A program made the position numbers and the translations under genes. Below are positions 8,237 through 17,030 of a stretch of 64,000 bases of DNA, one piece after another. Where the stretch lies: NCBI RefSeq assembly GCF_002077945.1, contig NZ_LVYD01000064.1, positions 1 through 64,000 of the forward strand, written 5' to 3'. Each line of letters opens with the position of its first letter. Position 1 is the first letter of the stretch. The notes beneath the pieces are model-generated. The model worked only from the letters and a program-made list of their open reading frames with translations. It ran no database searches and was not told the DNA's origin. The DNA comes from Niastella vici (lineage in GTDB: Bacteria; Bacteroidota; Bacteroidia; Chitinophagales; Chitinophagaceae).

Positions 8237-8269
8237 ACGCTATGTTGTTTTTATTTCCGTGCGGGAGGG

Positions 8270-8344
8270 CCTGGGAGGTCGCAACACCTCCCGGCAAAGG
8301 CTGGGGTTGGGGAAACATTTGTGCACCCAGCCCACATCCTTTGC
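8270..8344. other. Candidate oriT: clustered inverted repeats
   Basis: The 196-bp gap between mobC and the coupling protein gene contains CCTGGGAGG/CCTCCCGG (8270-8278 and 8287-8294, one bulge). Next come nested arms GCAAAGG/CCTTTGC (8294-8300 and 8338-8344) around GGCTGGG/CCCAGCC (8299-8305 and 8326-8332). Hairpin clusters upstream of mobC are usual at transfer origins. No nic site is proven. Confidence 0.5.
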
Positions 8345-8432
8345 GCGGAAAAGGAAGCGAAGCTGCCCCGCCATTTTTCTCTTTACTGATTTGTTCTTTT
8401 CTGAATTGCTGCGCTGCGATTGCAGCGCCGTT

Positions 8433-10220
8433 CTAATTGTTAATTTCCGGTTTGTAATATGGGTTAGGATCACAATCCAATCCCATTTTGTAATAAGGCA
8501 TTTTCGGAATTAGTGCTGGTGCAAGCTGGTCAATCACTGTGTATATAGTCTTCCCTGATTCCCGGCGCAGCTCATCCGGCGTAACAAGGGGCCGTGGGGA
8601 TGCGCCGGTAATGTTTCCTTTGTCATCATAACTCGGCATCGATGTTGTACCAAAGAGATGTGAAATATAATCGGCGCTAAAATTATCAGAGATATTGAAG
8701 AAATGACGCACAGAACAATTTGCGATAAAATTCTCCCAGTTATCGCCATGAATTTTTTTGATCTGAATAAGACTTTGAAATATTAACCAGACATGTATAC
8801 CTAAACCTGCATACGCACCTAACGCCATATCTATTTCGCTATGGTAACCAAACGCATAAGCCTCATCAATCAGAAAGCAAACATCCTTTTGCGGATTGCG
8901 CACAACGGAACGCATCAACGAGGTAACAACGAGCCGCAGCCATGCGTTGTGAGTTTTCAGACGATCAAACGGAATGCACAGGTAAACCGTTACATTGCCT
9001 GATGCCAGATCAGCAGAGGTAAAGCCGTCCGTTCCTTTCATTGAATCACGCAGAGCCGGTGACTTGATGAAGTCCGTACATTTTTGAGCTGATGACATCA
9101 CCGAGCCATATTCGCGTTCGGACGTTTTCATCAGGCTGGCAATTTCATTCGCACCTGCTTTTACAATGTCGCCAACATGCGGATCATCGTTCAGCATCAT
9201 ATCGGCTAACAACAACGCCCAATCTTTTTGATCCAAGCGCAGCCATTGCCAAAGCGTTCCTAAGTGCCGGTCTTCGACAGGTGCAGCCGTCACCAGGTGC
9301 AACAAAAGCGTTGAAATAAAAGCGCGCGCTCTGTCCTGAAAATGGTCGTCTTCTTTTCCACCGCCCGCCGGTACGATTGACTCGGCCATCATCTGAACAT
9401 CATCGGCTAAGTGAAGCGGGTCGCTTTTTAAAATATCCAGCGGATTATAACCGACACTTGCAAGCGACAATAAATTCCACGGGTTTAAAATAAAAACCTT
9501 TCGCCCGGCCTTGCGTTGCACATTGGCAGAAATTGCAGCCAGTTCGCCTTTCGGGTCGATCACCACGAACGACATATTTTCAAACAGTCCCGGCATCAGG
9601 AGATTTTGGAGCAATAAATTGACCCCCTTACCTGCTCTAGTACCCGCAGTTGTGAGCAAATGACCGGCTTTTCTGTAGAATGTATCGAAGCCGATATAAA
9701 AGCCTTCTGGTTTACGGTATGGCGCTAACTCTTTCTCATTGGCAATACGAGCACTTCCGTAACGCTGCTTTTCGGAAATGTATTTATAAATACCGCCTCG
9801 CCACCGGCTGAACCATAACCATACAATCAGTGTAAAAAGAATATTCACGCCGATAAAAATCGGGATGGCAGAAGGATTGTAATTAACGGCATCACCGCCA
9901 ATCCAAATGATAACGCGCATCATAATCTGCACGGTCAGATAGATAAAGAACCATATCAGAATTGCACCGATAATCATCCCGGTTCTTACAATGGGCGGCA
10001 ATTTAGAAAGCCGCGGCAACTCATTGTTAGGCTCCATGAAAATTCGGAACGCCCTTTTAAAAAATATCAGAGACCCCAATAACGTTACCGGACTTAAAAT
10101 CAATCCGACGAAAATAAGAAGCGCTTTCGTTTTTCCTTCAGGGTTTCCTTTGACGCTGAATAACTCTTTGAGTTCAGCTTGCGAAATATCGAACAAGCCT
10201 TTTGATGTATGCTGTTGCAT
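8433..10220 (-). CDS. traG: Type IV coupling protein, VirD4/TraG family
   Basis: 595 aa. Three or so N-terminal membrane helices (about residues 30-150) precede a P-loop (TAGTRAGKGVNLLL, about 192) and Walker B (VCFLIDEAYAFG). The all-alpha substrate-recognition region sits between them. It is the hexameric inner-membrane ATPase that hands relaxosome DNA-protein to a type IV secretion channel. It lies upstream of mobC and mobA. The element encodes no channel, so the protein would dock on one supplied by a co-resident element. Confidence 0.9.
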   Translation of the reverse strand: MQQHTSKGLFDISQAELKELFSVKGNPEGKTKALLIFVGLILSPVTLLGSLIFFKRAFRIFMEPNNELPRLSKLPPIVRTGMIIGAILIWFFIYLTVQIMMRVIIWIGGDAVNYNPSAIPIFIGVNILFTLIVWLWFSRWRGGIYKYISEKQRYGSARIANEKELAPYRKPEGFYIGFDTFYRKAGHLLTTAGTRAGKGVNLLLQNLLMPGLFENMSFVVIDPKGELAAISANVQRKAGRKVFILNPWNLLSLASVGYNPLDILKSDPLHLADDVQMMAESIVPAGGGKEDDHFQDRARAFISTLLLHLVTAAPVEDRHLGTLWQWLRLDQKDWALLLADMMLNDDPHVGDIVKAGANEIASLMKTSEREYGSVMSSAQKCTDFIKSPALRDSMKGTDGFTSADLASGNVTVYLCIPFDRLKTHNAWLRLVVTSLMRSVVRNPQKDVCFLIDEAYAFGYHSEIDMALGAYAGLGIHVWLIFQSLIQIKKIHGDNWENFIANCSVRHFFNISDNFSADYISHLFGTTSMPSYDDKGNITGASPRPLVTPDELRRESGKTIYTVIDQLAPALIPKMPYYKMGLDCDPNPYYKPEINN

Positions 10221-10342
10221 AATTGAAATATTTTTAACAATGAATGTTTTTAGTATTCAAAAGGGTTGGATTAAAATATTTGGGCGCCCAAAGGTTGAAA
10301 ATACCGGGTGGTGATCAGGCACCCGGTTTATTGTGGAGAATA

Positions 10343-10528
10343 CTACTTCTTCTTAATCGGTGTGCCGATGGTGTGTTGCTTCCAGCTTTTTCCTGGTTCT
10401 CTGTAATACTGACCATCGGTGTAAATGGTGTTACCCGATTTATCCGAATAAGTATTGTTTCCATTGTTGGAATAACCGGCGTTATTTAACGCTCGTTCTA
10501 AATGCGGATCAGTTGATTTTGTACTCAT
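10343..10528 (-). CDS. Small polar hypothetical protein
   Basis: 61 aa from MSTKSTD at 10528 (upstream in-frame M at 10549). Rich in Asn, Ser and Tyr (NNAGYSNNGNNTYSDKSGN) with a lysine-rich end. No fold recognised; it sits upstream of the coupling protein in the same direction. Confidence 0.5.
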   Translation of the reverse strand: MSTKSTDPHLERALNNAGYSNNGNNTYSDKSGNTIYTDGQYYREPGKSWKQHTIGTPIKKK

Positions 10529-10782
10529 TCTTTTTAATTTAAAATTCAAAAATCTGTTTGCTGTTGTTCTGGCCAGAACATGCCGGATGCTTTATGATGG
10601 TGATCCGGCGTTACCATTTCGGTGGTGGGCATTACGCCAGTTATTTCGTTTGGCCGATTGTGTGTTTAGTTTAAAATTTCTTTTCAGAGCAAGGCGCGGC
10701 CAATGCCTGCCTGAATGCAAAGCCGCTTTATTCAATATGTGATTAGAATGATTTGTAAGCGTAAGAGAAAAGAAGCCGCTAT

Positions 10783-11205
10783 TTATGAAATAGCAGGCTT
10801 ATAATCGTTGTACAGGGAAAGATCATCCACCCACCAGAACCCGTTTAATAAAATAAAACGAAATTTATATATCACGAAATTCACTTCGATTTCTCCACTA
10901 CCGTTGGAATGTCCTTTAGGTTTCACGTAATTTTCAGGCCTCAATCCAATCTTAACAATCGCTTCCACGAAATCTGAATTGACCTCTGTTAGCTCAAGGA
11001 TTGCGTAAACAGCCACTTCACGATGAAATAGAAAAACCTCCTGACACTTCTTTTTATGCCGCGGCTCTAAGGTTAAGTTTTTAAAATTCGGTGAGAGCAT
11101 ATTGTATACATCTTCAACATACTCTGGCCGCATGTTGGCATAAAAATCATTAACGGTGGAATTGATTTCTTTATAGTGTTTGCTCTGCTTGTTAATACGG
11201 TTCAT
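10783..11205 (-). CDS. Hypothetical protein, NTF2-like shape possible
   Basis: 140 aa. An N-terminal helical third (YKEINSTVNDFYANMRPEYV) is followed by strands ending in FRFILLNGFWWVDDLSLY. That order resembles small NTF2-like proteins, but no motif makes this secure. No signal peptide. Single gene with intergenic DNA on both sides. Confidence 0.6.
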   Translation of the reverse strand: MNRINKQSKHYKEINSTVNDFYANMRPEYVEDVYNMLSPNFKNLTLEPRHKKKCQEVFLFHREVAVYAILELTEVNSDFVEAIVKIGLRPENYVKPKGHSNGSGEIEVNFVIYKFRFILLNGFWWVDDLSLYNDYKPAIS

Positions 11206-11350
11206 AATTTCTGTTTTTAATAATTATATCAATGGTTTAGTTTCAGACAAAAACCTCCTTCACCTTGCTAAAAGCAAAGTTTTAAGATGATAAATCACTA
11301 AGAGGATTGGTTTTTTGATAAGGCTTGACAGATAAACCTATTCCTGTTAT

Positions 11351-11659
11351 ATGTCAAACATTGATAGGAGAGGATTTATGACACGTCTTAATTCTGACAA
11401 ACCTCTGACTGCTGACACATGGCATGAATATTACAAGGGCGAGTACGAAGACGATTTTCCTCGACTACTCGGCAATATGGATGCCAATGAACAGATTGGG
11501 CTTGCGCTCAAGGAAATCGTTGAAACGACGCCTCGAAAAAAACTTAAAGAGAAGCTTCTGCTTTTTATCCAACAACGATTCGAACTTGTTGAAGACTTTG
11601 ATGACAAATGGATAGAACAACCTGAGAAATTCAACTTGCCACGTATAGGTATACCGTAA
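11351..11659 (+). CDS. Hypothetical protein (cargo)
   Basis: 102 aa, acidic N-terminal half and helical C-terminal half (LKEKLLLFIQQRFELVEDFDD). It is on the plus strand in an otherwise minus-strand transfer region and is followed by the AT-rich gene at 11877. No family recognised. Confidence 0.55.
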   Translation: MSNIDRRGFMTRLNSDKPLTADTWHEYYKGEYEDDFPRLLGNMDANEQIGLALKEIVETTPRKKLKEKLLLFIQQRFELVEDFDDKWIEQPEKFNLPRIGIP

Positions 11660-11809
11660 TATTAGATTTCTTATCAACCTTATTGCCTTCATCGTCCTCA
11701 AAACAAAGGTAGAAGCAAGATTTGAAAAATAACGCTATAAAGCGATAATTATCATCACATTATGGAATAATTATTGTCACAAAAAACAGATCTATCTCTA
11801 TACCCAAAA

Positions 11810-11851
11810 TCACATTTTCACAAAATGTTGCTATCTTTTGTGAAAATGTGA
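11810..11851. promoter_or_regulatory. 16-bp perfect palindrome before the 413-aa cargo gene
   Basis: TCACATTTTCACAAAA (11810-11825) and its exact complement TTTTGTGAAAATGTGA (11836-11851) are separated by 10 nt and end 25 nt before the ATG at 11877. A related GTCACAAAA occurs at 11776. The position suits an operator or a leader hairpin; the regulator is unknown. Confidence 0.65.
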
Positions 11852-11876
11852 TTGTCAATTATCATAACCAAAACCA

Positions 11877-13118
11877 ATGACTGACTCAATAACTTTTGAA
11901 GGTCAAGAATCAATAGATTTTATAGAAATCGTGACGTTTATACTTCTTCGAAGTATGGGAGTTGAGAAACTTGAAAATAAAAATCAACGTAAAACTTTTT
12001 ATAAAAATGCTGCCAAACTTATAGGTGGGGCACCAGGAACGGCCCAAAATAAGTTTTCCAAAAAAAAGATTACCCTTAAGCCTAACGATTTTAAGAATTT
12101 TTATAACCAGGCTACGGTCTTTTTTAAAAAAGAAATTCCAGATGAAGAATTTCAAATAAAACGTGATTTATTTAACCAATGGATTGTTGGAATAAATAAA
12201 TCGCATAAATCAAAATTACCTCATGAATCGATCAATATAAGTAATGATGAAGGACAATCCCCTTTTACTTATACTAATTTAGAAAAAGACATTCATTTTA
12301 TATTAGCTGAATTAAACAGTTTCTACGACAAGTTTCCTAAAACTAGGGAATATTTTATGGAATCGTGGGCATTCGCAAAATGGCGCAATGCTTTAAATGA
12401 TAGATTAAATTTAGAAGAAGTATTTAACAATCATTTCCCAGAAGATTTATTACAAGATCGTTATTTAGGTTCTGAAACTTCTTCCGGATTACAAAATTAT
12501 TTAGAATACCAAAATCATCTTTTTTTGCAAAATAATTGGTTTGAAATTTTTACAAGGGAAAATGAAAAGATAGCATCAAGAAAAATAAATATTGGTACAC
12601 ATACCCATCTCCGCAATTATTATGAATCAGGGTTAAATGGTTCTTATTTTGATGAAGAGATTGAAATCGGCAAAAGGCGTTCGAGTGGAGATTTTTACTA
12701 TGACTTGCGTTCAAGGTTGCTTATTTTTTATAAAAAATTAAATAAATACCATCCCTATAATCTTAAGAAACACAATCCTGCCATAGAAGAAAGCATTATG
12801 GGTTTTGTGTTTATAATCCCTCATGTTATTTCTGATTTTTATAAGGGATATATGATATCTGTTTCACATAGTTCAGAAATTAAATGCACTCTCGCAGTAT
12901 GTAAGGAAATAGAGAATAAAGAGAATAGGTCCTTTAATTACTCTGAGCATAACTTTGATACTTATGACATTTCTTTTAAAATAAAATCATTTTTAAAAGA
13001 AACAGAGAATGATTATCCCAAAGGCTTAATGCCTGAGGATGCAATTATAGCTATTATTAAACTTCTAGGTCTGGCAGGTAAGAAAACCTCCGATCTGAAG
13101 CTAAAATTTAAGCGCTAA
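11877..13118 (+). CDS. AT-rich hypothetical protein of 413 aa
   Basis: Soluble, Asn/Lys/Phe-rich protein without a signal peptide or obvious motif. Codon use is much more AT-rich than that of the flanking transfer genes, it is on the opposite strand, and it has its own palindromic upstream site. This is the profile of recently acquired cargo, such as an anti-phage or addiction gene, but no known domain supports a specific role. A mostly helical structure is likely (SWAFAKWRNALNDRLNLEEVF). Confidence 0.75.
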   Translation: MTDSITFEGQESIDFIEIVTFILLRSMGVEKLENKNQRKTFYKNAAKLIGGAPGTAQNKFSKKKITLKPNDFKNFYNQATVFFKKEIPDEEFQIKRDLFNQWIVGINKSHKSKLPHESINISNDEGQSPFTYTNLEKDIHFILAELNSFYDKFPKTREYFMESWAFAKWRNALNDRLNLEEVFNNHFPEDLLQDRYLGSETSSGLQNYLEYQNHLFLQNNWFEIFTRENEKIASRKINIGTHTHLRNYYESGLNGSYFDEEIEIGKRRSSGDFYYDLRSRLLIFYKKLNKYHPYNLKKHNPAIEESIMGFVFIIPHVISDFYKGYMISVSHSSEIKCTLAVCKEIENKENRSFNYSEHNFDTYDISFKIKSFLKETENDYPKGLMPEDAIIAIIKLLGLAGKKTSDLKLKFKR

Positions 13119-13242
13119 TGTCTTGGACTATAGTCTTTACGCAGCCTTTCTAATTTAATCGAAACATGCTCAAAACTCTGTTAGGGAAGATGTCTGACTG
13201 TTCAGGACATGCGAATAATTAACTTTTGAATTTTAAAATTAA

Positions 13243-13611
13243 CTACTTTATTAACTCGATTGTCACTTCTGTTACTACGGCAAGCCGCTTCATTGCAGCC
13301 AAGATATAGCGGCCATTGTACACCTGAATCACAGCAGGTTTTTCATGTGCATATCGGTTGAAAAGGATATCCAGCCTGTAGCCCTTTAATGTTACTTTTT
13401 GCGACGTAAAGCGAAGGATCACGATACTATGATCTGCCTTTAGCAACAGTTCTACTGATAACAAGAAAGCATAATAAAAAATCATCTTGCGGCCATCCTG
13501 CATGTGCAGGGTCAAGCATTGGGCTGGGTTTGACCCGCTTTTATGAGGCCGCCCTATACGGTTCCATGCCTGTACGTCTTTACTGTTCTCTCTAAATTGG
13601 TTCTGGTGCAT
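13243..13611 (-). CDS. Hypothetical protein after the MobF relaxase
   Basis: 122 aa. Its start overlaps the end of the MobF-type relaxase gene by 20 nt, so it is likely translationally coupled to it. The middle is hydrophobic with mixed strands (MIFYYAFLLSVELLLKADHS). No domain is recognised; an accessory role in transfer is only positional inference. Confidence 0.6.
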   Translation of the reverse strand: MHQNQFRENSKDVQAWNRIGRPHKSGSNPAQCLTLHMQDGRKMIFYYAFLLSVELLLKADHSIVILRFTSQKVTLKGYRLDILFNRYAHEKPAVIQVYNGRYILAAMKRLAVVTEVTIELIK

Positions 13612-16318
13612 AGCGTCTGGTCAGCCTTTGCGATTGTTCGGTTTGTGGTGTTTTGATCTTGGTGTGATGCGCCTGTGATTTATCCATCCGTATTAATTGG
13701 TCGGCAATAGATTGACTGGCTTCATTCGCGCCCATCAGTTCAAGCGCCGACTGCCGGTCGCCCATCTCCGACACGTGTTCCAGCAAAGCAGCTTTGTCGT
13801 CGGTGTAGATATGAACATTATCCCTTGCCCGTGATACCGACACATAGAATTGTTTCAGATTGGATGCGGCGAAGGTGCTAGCGGGCTGTGCAATTAACAC
13901 AATATCCGTTGTACGTCCCTGTGCCGCATGGGACGTGGTTGTATAGTCGTGGCTGATATGGCCGAATCCGGTGCCAATGCGGTATTCAATGCCGCTGGCC
14001 GGGTTTACCAGTACAAGTGTGTCATCATCATCAACCGATGTGACTTTCAGGCTTTGTCCATTATTCAGTCGCTTGCCGCTGCGATCAAAGCTGCCACGAG
14101 TAATGGTGATCGCGTCACCGATTGCCAACGGGATGACAGTTTTCCGGTAAACGGTGAACTGGTAGGCCTTGTCCAATGGCAAGGGCAAAGTGCTGGCATC
14201 AGGCCCGGTAATGGTAACGCTGTCGCCTGATACCTCATTGACCTCCCATATAGCGCCACGGGCAATGCCTTTCAGGTTCTGGTTGAACTGTACGGCCAGA
14301 CCTGGCTGGTACATACGGGTATCAGCCTTTTCAGCCTCGGTGTAGTTCAGGTTAATATACCGGGTGACGCTTATATCCTCCGGCCCGATGCGGCCAGCTT
14401 CGCGCAGGGTCTTTCTCAGTTCAGCGGTAACGGCCTCACCCTGCTGGTGGGTCGGTGACACCACAAGGGCGGTTTTGCCATTGTTAATGGCCGACATATA
14501 ATCGCTTACCAGTAGCGCATTCAGGCTGGCCGTATCGATCTCGGTGATGGCGTTAAACGCTTCCAGCCGTTCAAACGCCGATTGCACATTACCCGATGCA
14601 ATATCTTCTACGGCCTTTCGGTAGCACTCTTGACGCTGACGATAGATAAAATTGATCTCTGCCCTTTTGATGCCGGCAACGGTGTTCAGGATGCGAAGCG
14701 CATCGCCTCTCACGACTGCGCTGTGCTGACGGGTGTCCCCAAAAATTACCAGCCGCGCGTTTTTATCCGTAACCAGTTGCAACACCTCAGCCATTTCCCT
14801 TACGCCCAGCAATCCGCCCTCATCCATAATCAATGCCCCATCCTGCAGAGTGTTTTGCATCTCCGGGTCAATCAGCAACCGGGCAACGGTATCGGCAGCG
14901 GAAAAACCTTCTTCACGCATGACACCACGTGAGGCGTTGGCGGTTGGGGCAACCAATACAGGCGCCACCCCGGCACCATGAATATGCCTGACCAGCTCTT
15001 TCATCAGGGTGGTTTTGCCGGTCCCGGCGCCGCCTTGTACGTTAGATACCCTGTCCGTCGTGGTAAGGACATGGGTTATGGCTGTCGCGTGTTCCCCGAT
15101 AGCGGTCAATTCCGGTACAGTGCTGTACAAAGGAACGCATTGGCCTTTCCCCGCGATGGCAAGTTCGACCATGCGCCGTTCTTCGGCTAGTACCTCATGC
15201 GTAGTACACATAAGTTTCAAGCCATCCTGTATACGGATAATCCGTTTATCCTGCTGAAAAGCGTTGGTAATGGCATCAATGGATATGCCGATACCCAAAC
15301 CATGCCTGTAAGCTGCGGCAAGAATACGTCTTTCATGGGCCACCGATGCGCGTTCCAAACATTGCGAAAGTGCATGGTCAACACATTGTTGCGGCGTAAC
15401 AGTGATGGCGGGTTGTTTTGTTCCGCCGGTTGAATCCCTTTCACTCAAATTCAATTCTGCGATTTGCCGGTGCCAGCCCTGTTTCAGTTCAACCAGTGAA
15501 ATATCTTTTTTCTTTTTGGCGCGTGTCTGCGCGCCGAGTTGGTCAAGCTCGGCGGCATCGGTGATATTGTTTTCCTTCGCAATCCGGTTGACCTCCTGAT
15601 TTCGTTTAGAAAATAGGTTAATGACTGGTTGCGCTATGCCTTCAATTTCAAACGCCGTCGCGGTTCTGCGGATGCTGTAACCCAATGCCATGAGTTTATC
15701 GGCCAGCCGCTTGTGGTAGCGTGCCTGATAATAGGGCATGTCGCGTTTAATGTCCTTGAACTGGACGGCTTTAAAAATTTGTTCGGCTTCATCCCATGTC
15801 GCGTTGAAGGTGGTACAATGACAATGCAAATGTGGGTCGGGGTTTGTGTCATCTACCGGCCTTGCCGTTAAGTGCACAAAATCAGAATAAAGTAATTCAC
15901 CGGTAAGACGGTTTTCATCCCGTTTGTTTTTTCGGACACGGGTTTGCGCGTCGGCCTCCATATCCCGCATGGTTTCCTGTACGCTGGCCTGAAACGCTGC
16001 AAGGATGCGTTCATCGCCATAAATCAAATACGCAAGCGTAACTGATTTGGGGCAATGATAGTTTATATCATAGTAAACCGTTCGGTTTTCAGTGGTGCGC
16101 TGTGTCAGCGGCTGGCCGGTGACAGGGTTTAAATTCCAGCACAACGAATGAAACACGTCCTTTGTCGCCGGGCCAGCTATACCCAACCGCTCGGCAACCT
16201 TGCCCCTGAACTGTCCGGGGCTTTCCTGCTCGTTGATATAATAACCGGCCTGTAAAAACGCCTCGTTGAAATAATCCTCCGCATGGGCTGCGGATTTGAT
16301 CTGGATCATGCGAATCAT
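13592..16318 (-). CDS. traI: MobF relaxase-helicase (TrwC/TraI type)
   Basis: 908 aa. The N-terminal TrwC relaxase domain (to about residue 300) has its tyrosine near YDINYHCPKSVT and the HxHxH metal motif DPHLHCHCTTF (about 163-173). The C-terminal RecD-like helicase has Walker A (GGAGTGKTTL, about 440), Walker B (ALIMDEGG) and a late motif (YTTTSHAAQGRT). It would nick and unwind transferred DNA 5' to 3'. It is the second relaxase in the element. Length is near the TrwC norm. Confidence 0.9.
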   Translation of the reverse strand: MIRMIQIKSAAHAEDYFNEAFLQAGYYINEQESPGQFRGKVAERLGIAGPATKDVFHSLCWNLNPVTGQPLTQRTTENRTVYYDINYHCPKSVTLAYLIYGDERILAAFQASVQETMRDMEADAQTRVRKNKRDENRLTGELLYSDFVHLTARPVDDTNPDPHLHCHCTTFNATWDEAEQIFKAVQFKDIKRDMPYYQARYHKRLADKLMALGYSIRRTATAFEIEGIAQPVINLFSKRNQEVNRIAKENNITDAAELDQLGAQTRAKKKKDISLVELKQGWHRQIAELNLSERDSTGGTKQPAITVTPQQCVDHALSQCLERASVAHERRILAAAYRHGLGIGISIDAITNAFQQDKRIIRIQDGLKLMCTTHEVLAEERRMVELAIAGKGQCVPLYSTVPELTAIGEHATAITHVLTTTDRVSNVQGGAGTGKTTLMKELVRHIHGAGVAPVLVAPTANASRGVMREEGFSAADTVARLLIDPEMQNTLQDGALIMDEGGLLGVREMAEVLQLVTDKNARLVIFGDTRQHSAVVRGDALRILNTVAGIKRAEINFIYRQRQECYRKAVEDIASGNVQSAFERLEAFNAITEIDTASLNALLVSDYMSAINNGKTALVVSPTHQQGEAVTAELRKTLREAGRIGPEDISVTRYINLNYTEAEKADTRMYQPGLAVQFNQNLKGIARGAIWEVNEVSGDSVTITGPDASTLPLPLDKAYQFTVYRKTVIPLAIGDAITITRGSFDRSGKRLNNGQSLKVTSVDDDDTLVLVNPASGIEYRIGTGFGHISHDYTTTSHAAQGRTTDIVLIAQPASTFAASNLKQFYVSVSRARDNVHIYTDDKAALLEHVSEMGDRQSALELMGANEASQSIADQLIRMDKSQAHHTKIKTPQTEQSQRLTRRYAPEPI

Positions 16319-16354
16319 AATTTTTTTTCTTATCCGGAAGTTACAAACAGAAAG

Positions 16355-16378
16355 GCAACGCCCCTTTCGAGGCGTTGC
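16355..16378 (-). terminator. Hairpin terminator after the DUF2958 gene
   Basis: GCAACGCC/GGCGTTGC, 8 bp with an 8-nt loop, lies between the DUF2958 gene end and the MobF gene start; a T-rich run follows on the minus strand. Confidence 0.65.
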
Positions 16379-16393
16379 AGGATGACCTAATTA

Positions 16394-16780
16394 TTAGGAT
16401 GGCTTTTTACCGGGGGGCTTTTGCTTTACGTACAATGAAAGAACAGCATCATCTTCCGTAATTTGTTCGCAAGAACGCGCAGCATCCGCATAGACGCTGA
16501 TCGGGTATTTACCTGCGAAGTGCAAATCACGTTCTACTCCGCCCCAACGGGTTTTAACGCTGGAGATTTCCTCGAGCGAAACATAACCAAGCTCGGGGAA
16601 TCCCATGCCGAGATCGCACAGGCCAAATGCAAGGCTAGGCTCATCAGGATCAAGTTCGGTAATCAGCCATGTATGGGCTGTACCGGGCATGAATAATTTG
16701 ATGACAGGATAATGGTCTTTGCCTCTATTTTGGCCGTTTTTGATAAGCTGGTCGAATTGAGGCTTCGTATAAAGTTTCAT
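16394..16780 (-). CDS. DUF2958 family protein
   Basis: 128 aa. The family core is visible: PVIKLFMPGTAHTWLITELDP, a cysteine-containing CDLGMGFPELGYVSLEEI, and LHFAGKYPISVYADAA near the end. This family is common on mobile elements and plasmids, but its biochemical role is not established. A terminator follows it. Confidence 0.85.
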   Translation of the reverse strand: MKLYTKPQFDQLIKNGQNRGKDHYPVIKLFMPGTAHTWLITELDPDEPSLAFGLCDLGMGFPELGYVSLEEISSVKTRWGGVERDLHFAGKYPISVYADAARSCEQITEDDAVLSLYVKQKPPGKKPS

Positions 16781-16981
16781 TAGTATTCCTTTCTTGTGGG
16801 TGTTGGATACAAGGCGGGATCAACCGAAAGGTCAGGGACTGTTCGGCAAAGCATTTATACGAAGGCTATTTATTGATCAGAGAAAATGGTGCGGCATTTA
16901 ACGGTTTTGCTGCAAAAAGATGGGAACCGGTTTGCGCTCTCTTAATCTTATCCTATCACCCGTAAAAAACTGGACATTAAA

Positions 16982-17005
16982 AAAGCACCCGGTCAGGAGT
17001 GCTTT
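16982..17005 (-). terminator. Hairpin terminator after the primase-like gene
   Basis: AAAGCAC/GTGCTTT with a 10-nt loop, followed on the minus strand by five T residues, just after the stop at 17031. Confidence 0.65.
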
Positions 17006-17030
17006 CCGAAATTAAAATCGGTATTAGCTA

